39,168 bases of DNA, taken from the NCBI RefSeq assembly GCF_014651875.1, contig NZ_BMXS01000032.1, positions 837 to 40,004 on the forward strand. The letters run 5' to 3'. Positions 9,156-19,800 of this stretch are shown here, in pieces (within the stretch, counting starts at the first letter, position 1; every line of letters starts with the position of its first letter). A program made the translations under genes and the position numbers. Under the pieces are notes generated by a model. The model did no database searches and had not been told where the DNA came from. It was given only the letters and a program-made list of their open reading frames with translations. The DNA comes from Litchfieldella qijiaojingensis (lineage in GTDB: Bacteria; Pseudomonadota; Gammaproteobacteria; Pseudomonadales; Halomonadaceae).

Positions 9156-10930
9156 CGACTTCAAGTCCCAACACCGCGCGCGAACGGATTGACGGCGAAT
9201 TAGGCGCCGAACTGGCACCGATCATCGAGTGGTTGGCCGCTCCACGTGCCGATATCGAACGCGTTTTCCTGGAGATGGGCGATAGCCTGGTCGGTTGCGC
9301 GCAACTGTTGAACGATATTTCGGCGGCCCATGAGGGAATGCCGGCGGAACTGAGCGGGGAAGCCTTCTCACGGGCATCGCGGCGCTTGGAAGCGATTCGT
9401 GACCAGGTCATGGCGATGGGAACTTCCCATTCCGGCGAGCAGCAGAATATCGCCCGGTTGTTCGCCATGGCGGCGAGCGTCGCATCCCCGTTGCATGACC
9501 TGCGCCGGACGGCTGCGACCATCGAGATCATCACCACCAACGCGCGTATCGTGGCCGCCGACCTCGGTGGCCAGGAGGGAGAGTTCGCGGTGTTCACCAC
9601 CGACATGGGAGAACTCGGGCGGCGAGTGGAGCGAGTGGTGGGTGAGTTTTCCCAGGCCTATGAGCGGTTGATCGAAAGCCTGGGTGTCGCGGAACGTGCC
9701 AATGCCGCCTTCACGGCTCGACACGGAGACACGCTGGTGCGTATTGCCGCGCGGATAGACGAACATCTGCGGAGCGTGACGGGGCACCGGGAGCGCGGGG
9801 CGCTCAAGGCCGCCGAGCACTCGCGCCTGACCGGTCAGATCGGAGCGCGGGTGGGCATGGCGGTTTCCGCCTTGCAGACCGGCGACATTACCCGTCAGCG
9901 TGTCGAGCATATCGAACAGGCGTTGGATGTCCTGGCGGAGCATGTGGCGACGGCGAGCGGCGAAGACGATGAGCCCTTGGCGTGCGAGGACACTATCGCC
10001 GCGGTGTGCCGCTTGCAGGCGGTGCAACTGGATGAAACGACGCAAGACTTCGACCAGAGAGTCGCTGAATTGGCGGAGACGTTGCGCAAACTGGCCGAGG
10101 ACGCGGCGGTGGCGTTGCGCGACAACGACCAGGAGTCCGAGGCACTGCTGGCGAACAGTGGTACCGCCTTGGCGGCGATGACAAGTGACTTGCGTGGTAT
10201 CGGCAGCCTTTTCGAGGATTTCGAACAGACCCGTGCCGGGCTGGAGAAAGTCGCTGGCGAGTCCGCGCACGCCATGACCGAAATGGTCGAGCGGCTGGAT
10301 GCGATACGCGATATCGAGCAGCGCATACGCCTGCTTAGCCTCAATACCGCCATTCGTTGCAGTCAACTGGGAGAGCGCGGACGCGCGCTCAGGGTCGTGG
10401 CCGGCTTCCTGGGCGACCTCGCCCGACAGACGGTAGCTGCCTCGGACGCCATTCTGGCAGGCCTGGAGGAAGCCGACGAACTGGCCCGGCATCTGGTGCG
10501 GGAGTCCTCGGCCGATGCCAGTGGCAAGATGGCTGGGCTCGAAGAGGAAGTCGATGCCGTGCAGCTCGAGCTCGACGGGGTGGTCGAGCGATTGAGCGAA
10601 CGCGCCGAGACGGTGGCCAGCGCCGGACCCCGGGCGGTGCGTCTGCTCGAGGAGGCGGCTGCGAATGTATTGGGCCGTCAAGGCTTCAGCGATGACTGGC
10701 GGCGTGCGCTGACGGAACTCGAATCGTTCGCTCACCCTGGCGACGAGCTATACGAACTGACCGATGTCGATGCCGACCTGATCGCTCGCCTGCGCGCGCA
10801 CTACACGATGGATAGCGAGCGACGTGTGCACGACAGGCTGTTCGGCTCACCTTCCGCAAGTGAGCCTGAACTGGAAGAGACGAAGCCGGAAACGGAGCCG
10901 GTCACCGATCTCGACGACATTTTCTTCTGA
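9152..10930 (+). CDS. Soluble chemoreceptor-like coiled-coil protein with degenerate tips
   Basis: A 592-residue acidic, largely helical protein with no membrane helix or signal peptide. It overlaps cheB by ATGA, so it belongs to the operon. Two stretches resemble the hairpin tip of chemoreceptors: residues about 124-160 ([13 protein letters not shown], then [15 protein letters not shown]) and about 391-430 ([19 protein letters not shown], then [15 protein letters not shown]). In the second, the receptor EAAR is replaced by RCSQ, changing the positions matching the Tsr trimer contacts E385 and R388. The C-terminus is acidic and ends VTDLDDIFF. It may be a diverged soluble receptor or an array-associated scaffold; the function is unknown. 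The final acidic FF peptide could be a docking tail. Confidence 0.8.
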   Translation: MTTSSPNTARERIDGELGAELAPIIEWLAAPRADIERVFLEMGDSLVGCAQLLNDISAAHEGMPAELSGEAFSRASRRLEAIRDQVMAMGTSHSGEQQNIARLFAMAASVASPLHDLRRTAATIEIITTNARIVAADLGGQEGEFAVFTTDMGELGRRVERVVGEFSQAYERLIESLGVAERANAAFTARHGDTLVRIAARIDEHLRSVTGHRERGALKAAEHSRLTGQIGARVGMAVSALQTGDITRQRVEHIEQALDVLAEHVATASGEDDEPLACEDTIAAVCRLQAVQLDETTQDFDQRVAELAETLRKLAEDAAVALRDNDQESEALLANSGTALAAMTSDLRGIGSLFEDFEQTRAGLEKVAGESAHAMTEMVERLDAIRDIEQRIRLLSLNTAIRCSQLGERGRALRVVAGFLGDLARQTVAASDAILAGLEEADELARHLVRESSADASGKMAGLEEEVDAVQLELDGVVERLSERAETVASAGPRAVRLLEEAAANVLGRQGFSDDWRRALTELESFAHPGDELYELTDVDADLIARLRAHYTMDSERRVHDRLFGSPSASEPELEETKPETEPVTDLDDIFF

Positions 10931-11053
10931 GACGCAATAATCTTCTGACTAGCCAAGGCTGAATCGATATAGTTGAATGGGACAACAAAAAACCAGAAAA
11001 ATATGAAAGCGCTACCATAACAAGAACATCGTCAGCAGAAAGGGGGATACGTC

Positions 11054-12055
11054 ATGAGCGGGTTTCCGCCTTTGATTAGCCCGCCCGTGCAGTCGGGCAA
11101 GGGCTTCGATGACTTCCAGGCCCAATGTGGAGCCTTGTTCGAACCGTACCGAATGTGTCCGGAACGTCGCCATACCGACTTCCATTGGGGCTCCAACATC
11201 AGGGCCGGTCATGGACTTTCCCTGGTACGCATGCAGTACAATTTCGACTGGTCGCTGACCCAGGACGGCGAGAGGCGCGGGTTCTGTGTGTTCATCCCGC
11301 GTGTCGGGGGTTACGAAGCGACACTCGACAAGCGGCAGGTCGAAGTGACGCCTGGCAAGATACTGCTTGTGCCGACCCGGCAGGTGCGCTGTATCAAACT
11401 TTACAGCAACTCCATGCGCCCCGGTATTGCCCTGGACTTCGACGAAGGCGTGGTTGCCAAGGTGCTCTCGAGCCTGTCCGATGATGATAAAGTCACGGAT
11501 TGTCGCGATATCTTGCCGGTGCTCGAACGGTCGAGTCACGTCGGGACGGCGCTGAGCGGGATCGCCCAGCTCCTCGAGACCGGAACGTTCGTCGATGAGG
11601 GGCTGCGGAATTCACCCAAGGCGGCGGCGCTGATGATCGAGGCTGCCTTGACCCTGATCTTCGAGAACGTTCCCCACCATGGCAGTAACCGTGTACAGCG
11701 CCGGGCGCCATTGTTGGCGCCTCGCCATGTACATGATGCTGTCGACTTCATGCGAGCCCACCTGCACCAGCCGCTGACCATGTCTGACATCGCGACGGCG
11801 GCTGGGGTCAGTGTTCGCTCGCTGCAAGTCGCCTTTCGCCACTTCTACGACACCACGCCGATGGCCTATTTGCGCCAGCTTCGTCTCGAGGAAGTCCACG
11901 CGGAACTCTCGTCAGCGGAGAACCGTCTGCCGGTGAACGAGGTGGCCTTGAAGTGGGGATTTCTGCACATGGGCCGCTTTGCCGCTCAATATCGCGCCGC
12001 TTACGGCGTTTACCCTTCCGAGACTATGGCCAGGGCGCAACGCATGCTTCACTGA
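11054..12055 (+). CDS. AraC-family transcriptional regulator
   Basis: A 333-residue DNA-binding regulator. The N-terminal two-thirds resembles the AraC-binding-like (AraC_binding_2) sensor domain, and the C-terminal about 100 residues form the double helix-turn-helix. That part starts at HVHDAVDFMRAHLHQPLTMS and contains DIATAAGVSVRSLQVAFRHF and a second helix set ending FLHMGRFAAQYRAAYGVYPSE. A strong AAAGGGGGA ribosome-binding site precedes the ATG. It follows the che genes in the same direction after a 123-base AT-richer gap that probably holds its own promoter. Its effector and targets are not apparent. It converges with the next gene, the stops being 8 bases apart, with no evident terminator between them. 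Confidence 0.9.
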   Translation: MSGFPPLISPPVQSGKGFDDFQAQCGALFEPYRMCPERRHTDFHWGSNIRAGHGLSLVRMQYNFDWSLTQDGERRGFCVFIPRVGGYEATLDKRQVEVTPGKILLVPTRQVRCIKLYSNSMRPGIALDFDEGVVAKVLSSLSDDDKVTDCRDILPVLERSSHVGTALSGIAQLLETGTFVDEGLRNSPKAAALMIEAALTLIFENVPHHGSNRVQRRAPLLAPRHVHDAVDFMRAHLHQPLTMSDIATAAGVSVRSLQVAFRHFYDTTPMAYLRQLRLEEVHAELSSAENRLPVNEVALKWGFLHMGRFAAQYRAAYGVYPSETMARAQRMLH

Positions 12056-12063
12056 GAAGGCCG

Positions 12064-12711
12064 TCAGCTCTTGCCCTTCCCACGTCGCGCGGGTTTCTTC
12101 TTGCGTGGTATGGGCTTGGGCTTTTCCGGCGGTACCCGATAGTGGAGATAGAGATCCAGCACCAGTTCGGGAAGCTGCCGCACAAGGCTCTCCAGGCGCT
12201 CCGGGTCGTTGGCCAGGTCGGCCATGTCGGGCTCGTCGTCGAACAGCCCCGACAATGTCATGAACGGCAGTAACAGGGTGGCGGAGGCCTCTTCGTCGCC
12301 TTCGAACCAGGCAGGCTCGTCGAGGAACACCCCTTCCATGAAGCCGGCGCACCAGTCACCGATTGGCGTTTCGGCGGGGGCGAGGCCTCCCAGTTCCAGG
12401 TCGAATGGCAACTCCGGCAGCAGGCCTTCGTCAAGGGCGGCGATGGCGTTGTCCTTGAGTGTCTCGAGCAGGCCCAATACTTCTTGGCGCTCGGCCTCGT
12501 CGGCGAAGTCGGGTTCGCCATGAAACAGTTCGGCGACCCATATCGTTGGATCGACTTCCCGGGGAGCTACCGCCAGGGCCACCAGGAAGCCATGAGAGCC
12601 GATCAGGTCGAGACCGTCGGCACTGACCCGGTCGGATTCGAGAAAATCGTCGAGCCGATCGAGGGCATCGTCGTCTAGCAAGGGCTGGGGAGGGGGTGGA
12701 GTGTCGGGCAT
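12064..12711 (-). CDS. UPF0149 (YecA/YgfB-like) family protein
   Basis: About 215 residues. The body matches the UPF0149 pattern: a helical LLDDDALDRLDDFLES start, SADGLDLIGSHGFLVALAVAP, PIGDWCAGFMEGVFL and an acidic LSGLFDDEPDMADL segment. The C-terminus is strongly basic (PRKKKPARRGKGK) and lacks the SEC-C zinc motif found in some relatives. The molecular role of the family is not firmly known. Start codons at 12711 and 12723 are both possible, with no clear ribosome-binding site; 12711 keeps the protein at the family's usual start. A 143-bp palindromic repeat lies directly upstream. Confidence 0.82.
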   Translation of the reverse strand: MPDTPPPPQPLLDDDALDRLDDFLESDRVSADGLDLIGSHGFLVALAVAPREVDPTIWVAELFHGEPDFADEAERQEVLGLLETLKDNAIAALDEGLLPELPFDLELGGLAPAETPIGDWCAGFMEGVFLDEPAWFEGDEEASATLLLPFMTLSGLFDDEPDMADLANDPERLESLVRQLPELVLDLYLHYRVPPEKPKPIPRKKKPARRGKGKS

Positions 12712-12747
12712 TGCTGTTCTCATGATCGATGGGCGGCAATCAATATT

Positions 12748-12890
12748 AGGCATTGTTTGAAAAGTCGGCGAGCGATGGCCAGACAAGGCAAAAATCAGCG
12801 AAAAGACGGAGTTTACGGGGTGTAAATGAGGTCTTTGAGCTGATTTTTAACGCCGTATGGGCGAGCGCAGGCAGTTTTCGGACAATGCCT
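12748..12890. repeat. Imperfect palindromic repeat element, family A (143 bp)
   Basis: The ends are inverted repeats (AGGCATTGTTTGAAAA against TTTTCGGACAATGCCT; 14 of 16 positions pair). Inside, TCAGCGAAAAGACGGAGTTT is mirrored by an arm containing ATGAGGTCTTTGAGCTGA, so the whole element can fold into one long hairpin centred near 12819. It encodes nothing. Size, terminal repeats and intergenic position resemble a MITE or REP-like dispersed element. Confidence 0.75.
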
Positions 12891-12938
12891 CGCGTTTCCA
12901 CTGGACGCTGCTGACATGGCGGATCATTCTACCATCCC

Positions 12939-13487
12939 ATGACGATTCCGGCGCTTTTCACACCCACGACGGCTGAACTCGAGGTTCTTGATGAGCCGGC
13001 CTTGCATGGTTGCCTGCACCGCCAGGTCGAAGCCGCCTGGCGGCTGTGTCGCGAGGTCCATCCGGACTTGCCCAGGCCTCGGGTGTGGCTCGATCTACGC
13101 GGCAAGAGTGCCGGTCAGGCCCACTTCGGGCGAGGCGGCTTGCGTTTCAACCCGGTGCTGTTGCATGAGAATCGCCATGCCTTTCTGGCCGAAGTCGTGC
13201 CTCATGAGATGGCGCATTGGCTGGTGCATCATCTCGAGGATGGCCCCCGAGCCCAACCTCACGGACGTGAATGGCAGACGGTGATGCGACGCCTGTTCGG
13301 GCTCGAGCCCAAGGTCACCCATCGGTTCGACGTGGGCCGTTCCAGTCTTGCTCCTTACTGCTATCGTTGTAGATGCGACGAGCATTTTTTCACCGCTCGG
13401 CGCCATGCGCTGGCCTGTCGAGGAAGGCGTTATCAGTGTCGACAATGTGCCCAGACTTTGGTCTATGTGGGGCGTTTCGAGCAATGA
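12939..13487 (+). CDS. SprT-like zinc metallopeptidase family protein
   Basis: A 182-residue protein with the zinc-peptidase signature VPHEMAHWLVHH (HExxH near residues 90-94), preceded by a strand and helix typical of SprT-like domains (RVWLDLRGKSAGQAHF, then LRFNPVLL). The C-terminal region contains a zinc ribbon with CYRC and CRQC pairs separated by about 30 residues. The family includes bacterial SprT and the eukaryotic Spartan DNA-protein crosslink proteases; proteolysis has rarely been shown for bacterial members. Length fits the family. Start 12939 has no strong ribosome-binding site. It stands alone between repeat element A and the acs promoter region. Confidence 0.9.
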   Translation: MTIPALFTPTTAELEVLDEPALHGCLHRQVEAAWRLCREVHPDLPRPRVWLDLRGKSAGQAHFGRGGLRFNPVLLHENRHAFLAEVVPHEMAHWLVHHLEDGPRAQPHGREWQTVMRRLFGLEPKVTHRFDVGRSSLAPYCYRCRCDEHFFTARRHALACRGRRYQCRQCAQTLVYVGRFEQ

Positions 13488-13525
13488 GTGCTCTCATAAG
13501 TCTTTGATATTAAATGGAAAAATGT

Positions 13526-13569
13526 TAATACCAATGTCTAAAAGGCGCCACGGTCGCCCCCGGTATATG
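13526..13569 (+). promoter_or_regulatory. Candidate acs promoter with CrbR-type operator
   Basis: TAATACCAATGTCTA (13526-13540) fits the pattern TANNACNANNGTCTA found three times before the DUF294 gene at 24481. A TATATG -10-like hexamer lies at 13564-13569, 23 bases further on, without a good -35 box. That would place the operator centre about 43 bases before the start site, as for an activator-dependent promoter. Assignment to CrbR is inference. Confidence 0.5.
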
Positions 13570-13661
13570 CTGGGCATGCTTTCAGGGTCGGCTCATCAAT
13601 CATAACGCTGGGTCGGCAATATGAACTTTCTCGGATCACTCTCCTGGACAGGAGCTTCTCC

Positions 13662-15611
<1,950 letters not shown>

Positions 15612-15646
15612 GTGAGGTATCGAACGGGGAGTACGTTCCATTTGAC

Positions 15647-15705
15647 GCCTCGGTGCCCAAGCGGGCATCGAGGCACGGTGGAGCACGTTGGCGCCTTTCA
15701 GGCGC
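15647..15705 (+). other. Tandem hairpins in the acs 3' region
   Basis: Two hairpins lie between the acs stop and its terminator. The first is GCCTCG-g-TGCCC / GGGCA-t-CGAGGC at 15647-15674, an 11-bp stem with one mismatch. The second is GCGCCT-TTC-AGGCGC at 15691-15705. They may protect or process the 3' end, or form the body of a 3'-derived small RNA. No promoter of their own is evident. Confidence 0.5.
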
Positions 15706-15725
15706 TTGGTATTCCTCGTCATTTC

Positions 15726-15749
15726 GCCGACCGTGATGGTCGGCTTTTT
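15726..15749 (+). terminator. Rho-independent terminator after acs
   Basis: GCCGACC and GGTCGGC form a perfect 7-bp stem around the loop GTGAT, immediately followed by five T residues. It is correctly placed 114 bases beyond the acs stop and separates acs from crbR. Confidence 0.88.
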
Positions 15750-15769
15750 CATGCGTCACCCCAACGTTG

Positions 15770-15799
15770 TTGACAGTTGAGTCATGTGCTTGGGAATCT
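15770..15799 (+). promoter_or_regulatory. Possible crbR promoter
   Basis: A perfect TTGACA -35 hexamer lies at 15770-15775, just after the acs terminator. The best -10 candidate at the right distance is GAATCT (15794-15799), a poor match, so the exact start site is uncertain. An independent promoter is nevertheless needed because a terminator precedes it. Confidence 0.35.
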
Positions 15800-15900
15800 T
15801 CCACGCCATGGGGTAACATGCCGATTACCAACAACGAACCAGACCAGCGCCGAGGCAGCCGGCAAGCCTGATCGCTGCTAGAGGAACCGGAGGAGATCCA

Positions 15901-16566
15901 ATGGCCTTTGCCCAGAAATTCATCGTTGCCGATGACCATCCGCTGTTCCGCGCCGCCTTGACGCAGGCGCTGCGTCAACTGGCGCCTCAGGCCGAGATCG
16001 TCGAGTCCGATACCATGGAAGCGACCACCGAGGTGGTGACGCGCCATCCCGATGCGGATTTGATCCTGCTCGACCTGCACATGCCGGGTGCGCACGGTTT
16101 CTCCGGCTTGATACAGTTGCGCGGCCAGACACCCGACGTTCCCGTGGCGGTGATCTCTGGCAGCGACGAACCGCACGTGGTGCGCCGTGCCATCGACTAC
16201 GGTGCTTCCGGCTTCATTCCCAAATCATCATCGCTTTCGCTGATCGCAGAGGCGGTAGGCGAGATTCTCAATGGCGAAGTATGGCTGCCACCCGAGCTGG
16301 CCGAAGCCTTGGGTGAGGCCGACGAGGAGGAAACCCGCTTCGCTGAGGCGATCGCCTCGCTGACCCCGCAGCAGTTCCGTGTCCTCAACATGCTCACCGA
16401 AGGCCTGCTCAACAAGCAGATCGCCTTCGAGCTCAATGTTTCGGAAGCCACCATCAAGGCTCACGTCACCGCCATCCTGCGCAAGCTCGGCGTGCATTCC
16501 CGCACCCAGGCAGTGATCGCCGCCCAGAAGCTCGAGGTCGAACCGCCGAAGGTGGAAGAGTCCTAG
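15901..16566 (+). CDS. crbR: LuxR/NarL-type response regulator CrbR
   Basis: A 221-residue DNA-binding response regulator. The receiver domain spans about residues 5-120, with the acidic pair D11/D12, phosphoacceptor D58 in LILLDLHMPG and K108 in GFIPKSS. The LuxR-type helix-turn-helix covers about 147-210 (LTPQQFRVLNMLTEGLLNKQIA, then VSEATIKAHVTAILRKLGV). The pairing with acs on one side and a symporter-kinase hybrid on the other matches the CrbSR system that activates acetate use in Vibrio and Pseudomonas. AACCGGAGGAG precedes the ATG. Its own likely operator motif appears before acs and the DUF294 gene, not obviously before itself. The stop codon runs directly into a heptamer array. Confidence 0.93.
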   Translation: MAFAQKFIVADDHPLFRAALTQALRQLAPQAEIVESDTMEATTEVVTRHPDADLILLDLHMPGAHGFSGLIQLRGQTPDVPVAVISGSDEPHVVRRAIDYGASGFIPKSSSLSLIAEAVGEILNGEVWLPPELAEALGEADEEETRFAEAIASLTPQQFRVLNMLTEGLLNKQIAFELNVSEATIKAHVTAILRKLGVHSRTQAVIAAQKLEVEPPKVEES

Positions 16567-16686
16567 CTTCGGGCTTCGGGCTTCGGGCTTCGGGCTTCGG
16601 GCTTCGGGCTTCGGGCTTCGGGCTTCGGGCTTCGGGCTTCGGGCTTCGGGCTTCGGGCTTCGGGCTTCGGGCTTCGGGCTTCGGGC
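16566..16686 (+). repeat. GCTTCGG heptanucleotide tandem array, about 17 copies
   Basis: About 17 perfect head-to-tail copies of GCTTCGG begin with the last base of the crbR stop codon and run into the terminator. Because the unit is 7 bases, all frames are stop-free, which creates spurious repetitive peptides. Copy number is probably variable by slippage. Confidence 0.97.
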
Positions 16687-16719
16687 AAAAAGCCCGTGAC
16701 GTTGTCACGGGCTTTTTGC
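16685..16719. terminator. Perfect bidirectional terminator between crbR and crbS
   Basis: GCAAAAAGCCCGTGAC, loop GTT and GTCACGGGCTTTTTGC form a perfect 16-bp palindromic stem. An A-run on one side and a T-run on the other allow rho-independent termination in both directions. It serves the converging crbR and crbS transcripts. Confidence 0.93.
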
Positions 16720-16732
16720 TCTCTATCATACT

Positions 16733-16795
16733 GCTCGCGGCTCGCGGCTCGCGGCTCGCGGCTCGCGGCTCGCGGCTCGCGGCTCGCGGCTCGCG
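16733..16795 (-). repeat. GCTCGCG heptanucleotide tandem array, 9 copies
   Basis: Nine exact copies of GCTCGCG (63 bases) lie between the bidirectional terminator and the crbS stop codon at 16805-16807. It is the counterpart, on the crbS side, of the GCTTCGG array on the crbR side, with the same unit length and a related sequence. Confidence 0.95.
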
Positions 16796-16804
16796 CGAAG
16801 CGCG

Positions 16805-19800
16805 CTAGCTTTCCTGCCTCGCCGCTCGGTTTGCCTGCAAGGTACGCGTCAGCAGCGCGCGCAGCGCGGCGGGGCGTACCGGCTTGAGCAGTAGCTGATA
16901 GCCTCCGCGCTTGACTTCCTCGGCAACCTCGTCGGTGCGATCGGCGGTGATCACGATTCCCGGTACGACACCCTCGCAGCGCTCGGCCAAGGCGTCCAGG
17001 GCCATCAGCCCGGTGACTTCGTTATCCAGGTGGTAGTCGGCGAGGATGGCGTCCGGGTCGCTATCCAGATGGCGAAGGATCGACTTGGCGCCACCGATGG
17101 TGGTCGCCGTGAACACCTCGCAGCCCCAGCCGGAGAGCATCGCTTTCATGCCCTCGAGGATCAGTGACTCGTTGTCGATGCAGATGATGCGGGTGCCAGC
17201 CAGCTTGTTGCCGGCCCGCCGGCTTGGCAGGTCTTCGGTGCGACGAGCCTCGCCCGCCGCGACCATCGGCACGCTGACCTTGAATACCGTCCCCACGCCT
17301 TCCCAGGAGCGGACATGTATCGGATGATCGAGGACCCGGCTCATGCGGTCGGCGATCGACAGCCCAAGCCCCAGGCCCTTTTCGCTCTCCTTGTGGCGCG
17401 ATGCCTGGTCGAGACGACGGAATTCCTGGAAGATCTCGGTCTGCTTGGATTCGGGAATGCCTGGGCCACTGTCCCAGACCTCGATGGATAGCCGCTGACC
17501 ATGGCGTCGGCAACCCAGCAATACGCGGCCATGCTGGGTATAACGAATGGCATTGGATAGGAAGTTCTGCACGATACGCCGCAGCATCTGGGCGTCACTG
17601 TCGACCCAGCAGCGGGTCGTCACCACGACCAGGTCGAGGCCACGCTCCTCGGCCATCACCTCGAACTCGGCGCGCAACGGGCGGAAGATGTCGGCCAGGG
17701 CAAAACGACTGCGTCGTGGCGTCAGAGCGCCGGCGTCCAGCTTGGAGATATCGAGCAGGGTGCCGAGCAGTTCCTCCGCGGCCTGCAGCGAGTTGTCGAT
17801 ATGCCCGATGGTGCGCTTGAGATCGTCGGCATCCATCTCCTGTGACAGTGCCGAAGTGAATAGCCGCGCGGCGTTCAATGGCTGCAGCAGGTCATGGCTG
17901 GCAGCGGCCAGGAAGCGAGTCTTGGAGGCATTGGCGTCTTCCGCCACCTGCTTGGCCTGCCGCAGCGCCTGTTCGGCCTCGGCGCGCACTCGGTTTTCCT
18001 GGCGCAGCGCGGCGTTGGCCTCCGAAAGTGCCTGGGTACGTTCGCGCACGCGCTCTTCCAGATTCTCGTTGGTCTCCTTGAGGGCGATCTCGGCCAGACG
18101 CCGTTCAGTGATGTCCTGATAGAGGGCAAAGAAGCCGAGAATGGCACCGCTGTCGCCGAAGTGTGGGGTATAGGTGACCAGCATGTAGCGGGTACCGCCT
18201 TCGCCATCATCAAGCGAAGTCTCGAAGCTGACGCGCTCGCCTTCCAGGGCGCGCCGCATCCAGGGCATGCGCTCGCGGGCGATTTGCTCGGGTATCACGC
18301 TCTCCATCCGCTCACCGATCACTGCGTTGCGATCGATCCCGAATACCTGCTCATAGGCGCGGTTGGTGAAGAGGTAACGGCACTCCTTGTCGAAGTAGGC
18401 GATCAGCGCCGGCACGTTATCGGTATAGATGCGGATGTTGTTTTCCGAGCGGATCAGCGCTTCCTCGATGCGTTTCTGCTGGGTGATGTCCTGGTAGGTG
18501 TAGACGAAACCGCCGCCGGGCATGGGGTTGCCTTGCACCTCGAGTACGCTGCCGTCCTGGCGATAGCGCACATAGCGGTGCGGCTGGCCCTGGCGGATGT
18601 TGTCGAGCAGCAGCTCGACGTGCTCCTCGGGATCGCCGGGCCCGTACTCGCCGTTGTGGGCGTTGTAGCGGAAGATCTTGTCGACCGGCGCGCCGACGCG
18701 GATCAGGTGGTCGGGAAAGCGGAACAGCTCCAGGTAGCGCTGGTTCCACACCACCAGGCGCAGGTTCTGGTCGACCACGCTGATGCCTTGGTTGATGTTC
18801 TCGATGGTGGCTTGCAGCAGGGCACGATTGAATTCCAGCACCTGCGAGGCTTCGTCGACGATCGAGATCACATCGGAGATGCCGATGCCGCGACCTTGCA
18901 GGGCCGAGTTGACCACGATACGTGCCGAGGAGGCGCCGAGTACCGAGGCCAGGAAGCGTTCGGTGAACTGAATGACATCGATGGAGGCGCGCGCGGCATC
19001 TTCCAATGGCTTGCCCGTGCGTCGCGCGTAGTCGTCGAAGGCGCGATTCACTTGGGCAGAGCCCAGGAAGCGCTCGCACAGCACCTTCAGATCGCCGACG
19101 GTGGTGGCGCCGGTCCAAGGACGGTTGACCGAAGTTTGGCGGGTCTCGACGCTGTCGACGAACAGCGAGGCTTGGATGCGTTCGACCACTCGCTGCGGCG
19201 TCATCTGTGAGACGAAGATATAGCAGAACAGGTTGATGCCCAGCGACAGCATCACGCCGTGAGTGAAGCTGTCACCGATATTGAGCCCGAACAGTTGCGT
19301 GGGAGCCAGCCAGGCGATGCCCAGCGGGCCGCCGGTGAGCCAGGCGGCAGGCAGCACTCCGGCATTGATCAGAGTGGGCTGCAGCAGGGTATAGGCCCAG
19401 ATGGCGAAGCCCGCGTTCATGCCGACGATGACCCCCATGCGGTTGCCTCGCTTCCAGTACAGGCCGCCGAGCAAGGCCGGCGCGAACTGCGCGGCGGCGG
19501 CGAACGAGAGCATGCCCGTCGAGGCCAGGGTGCTGTATTCCGCGATCAGCTGATAGAAGCCGTAAGCCAGGGCGAGGATCACCAAGATGGTGATGCGTCG
19601 GGCGCGCAATACCAGGCGCCCATAGTCGCGAGGCTTGGTGTCGAACCAGCGCAACCGGAACAGTGCCGGGATCACGATCTCGTTGGAAATCATGATCGAC
19701 ACCGCCACCGCGGCAACGATCACCATGCCGGTGGCCGCCGAAAAGCCGCCGATGAAGGTCAGCAGGGTCAGCAGCTCGTTGTTGGCGGCCATGGGGATGG

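Noticed and set aside
16466-16729. Open frame of repeated proline/glutamate/alanine/arginine units
   Set aside because: It is a translation of the GCTTCGG array, which is open in all frames because the unit is not a multiple of three and contains no stop.
16566-16795. CRISPR array
   Set aside because: The repeats are short, contiguous and without spacers, and no cas genes are present.
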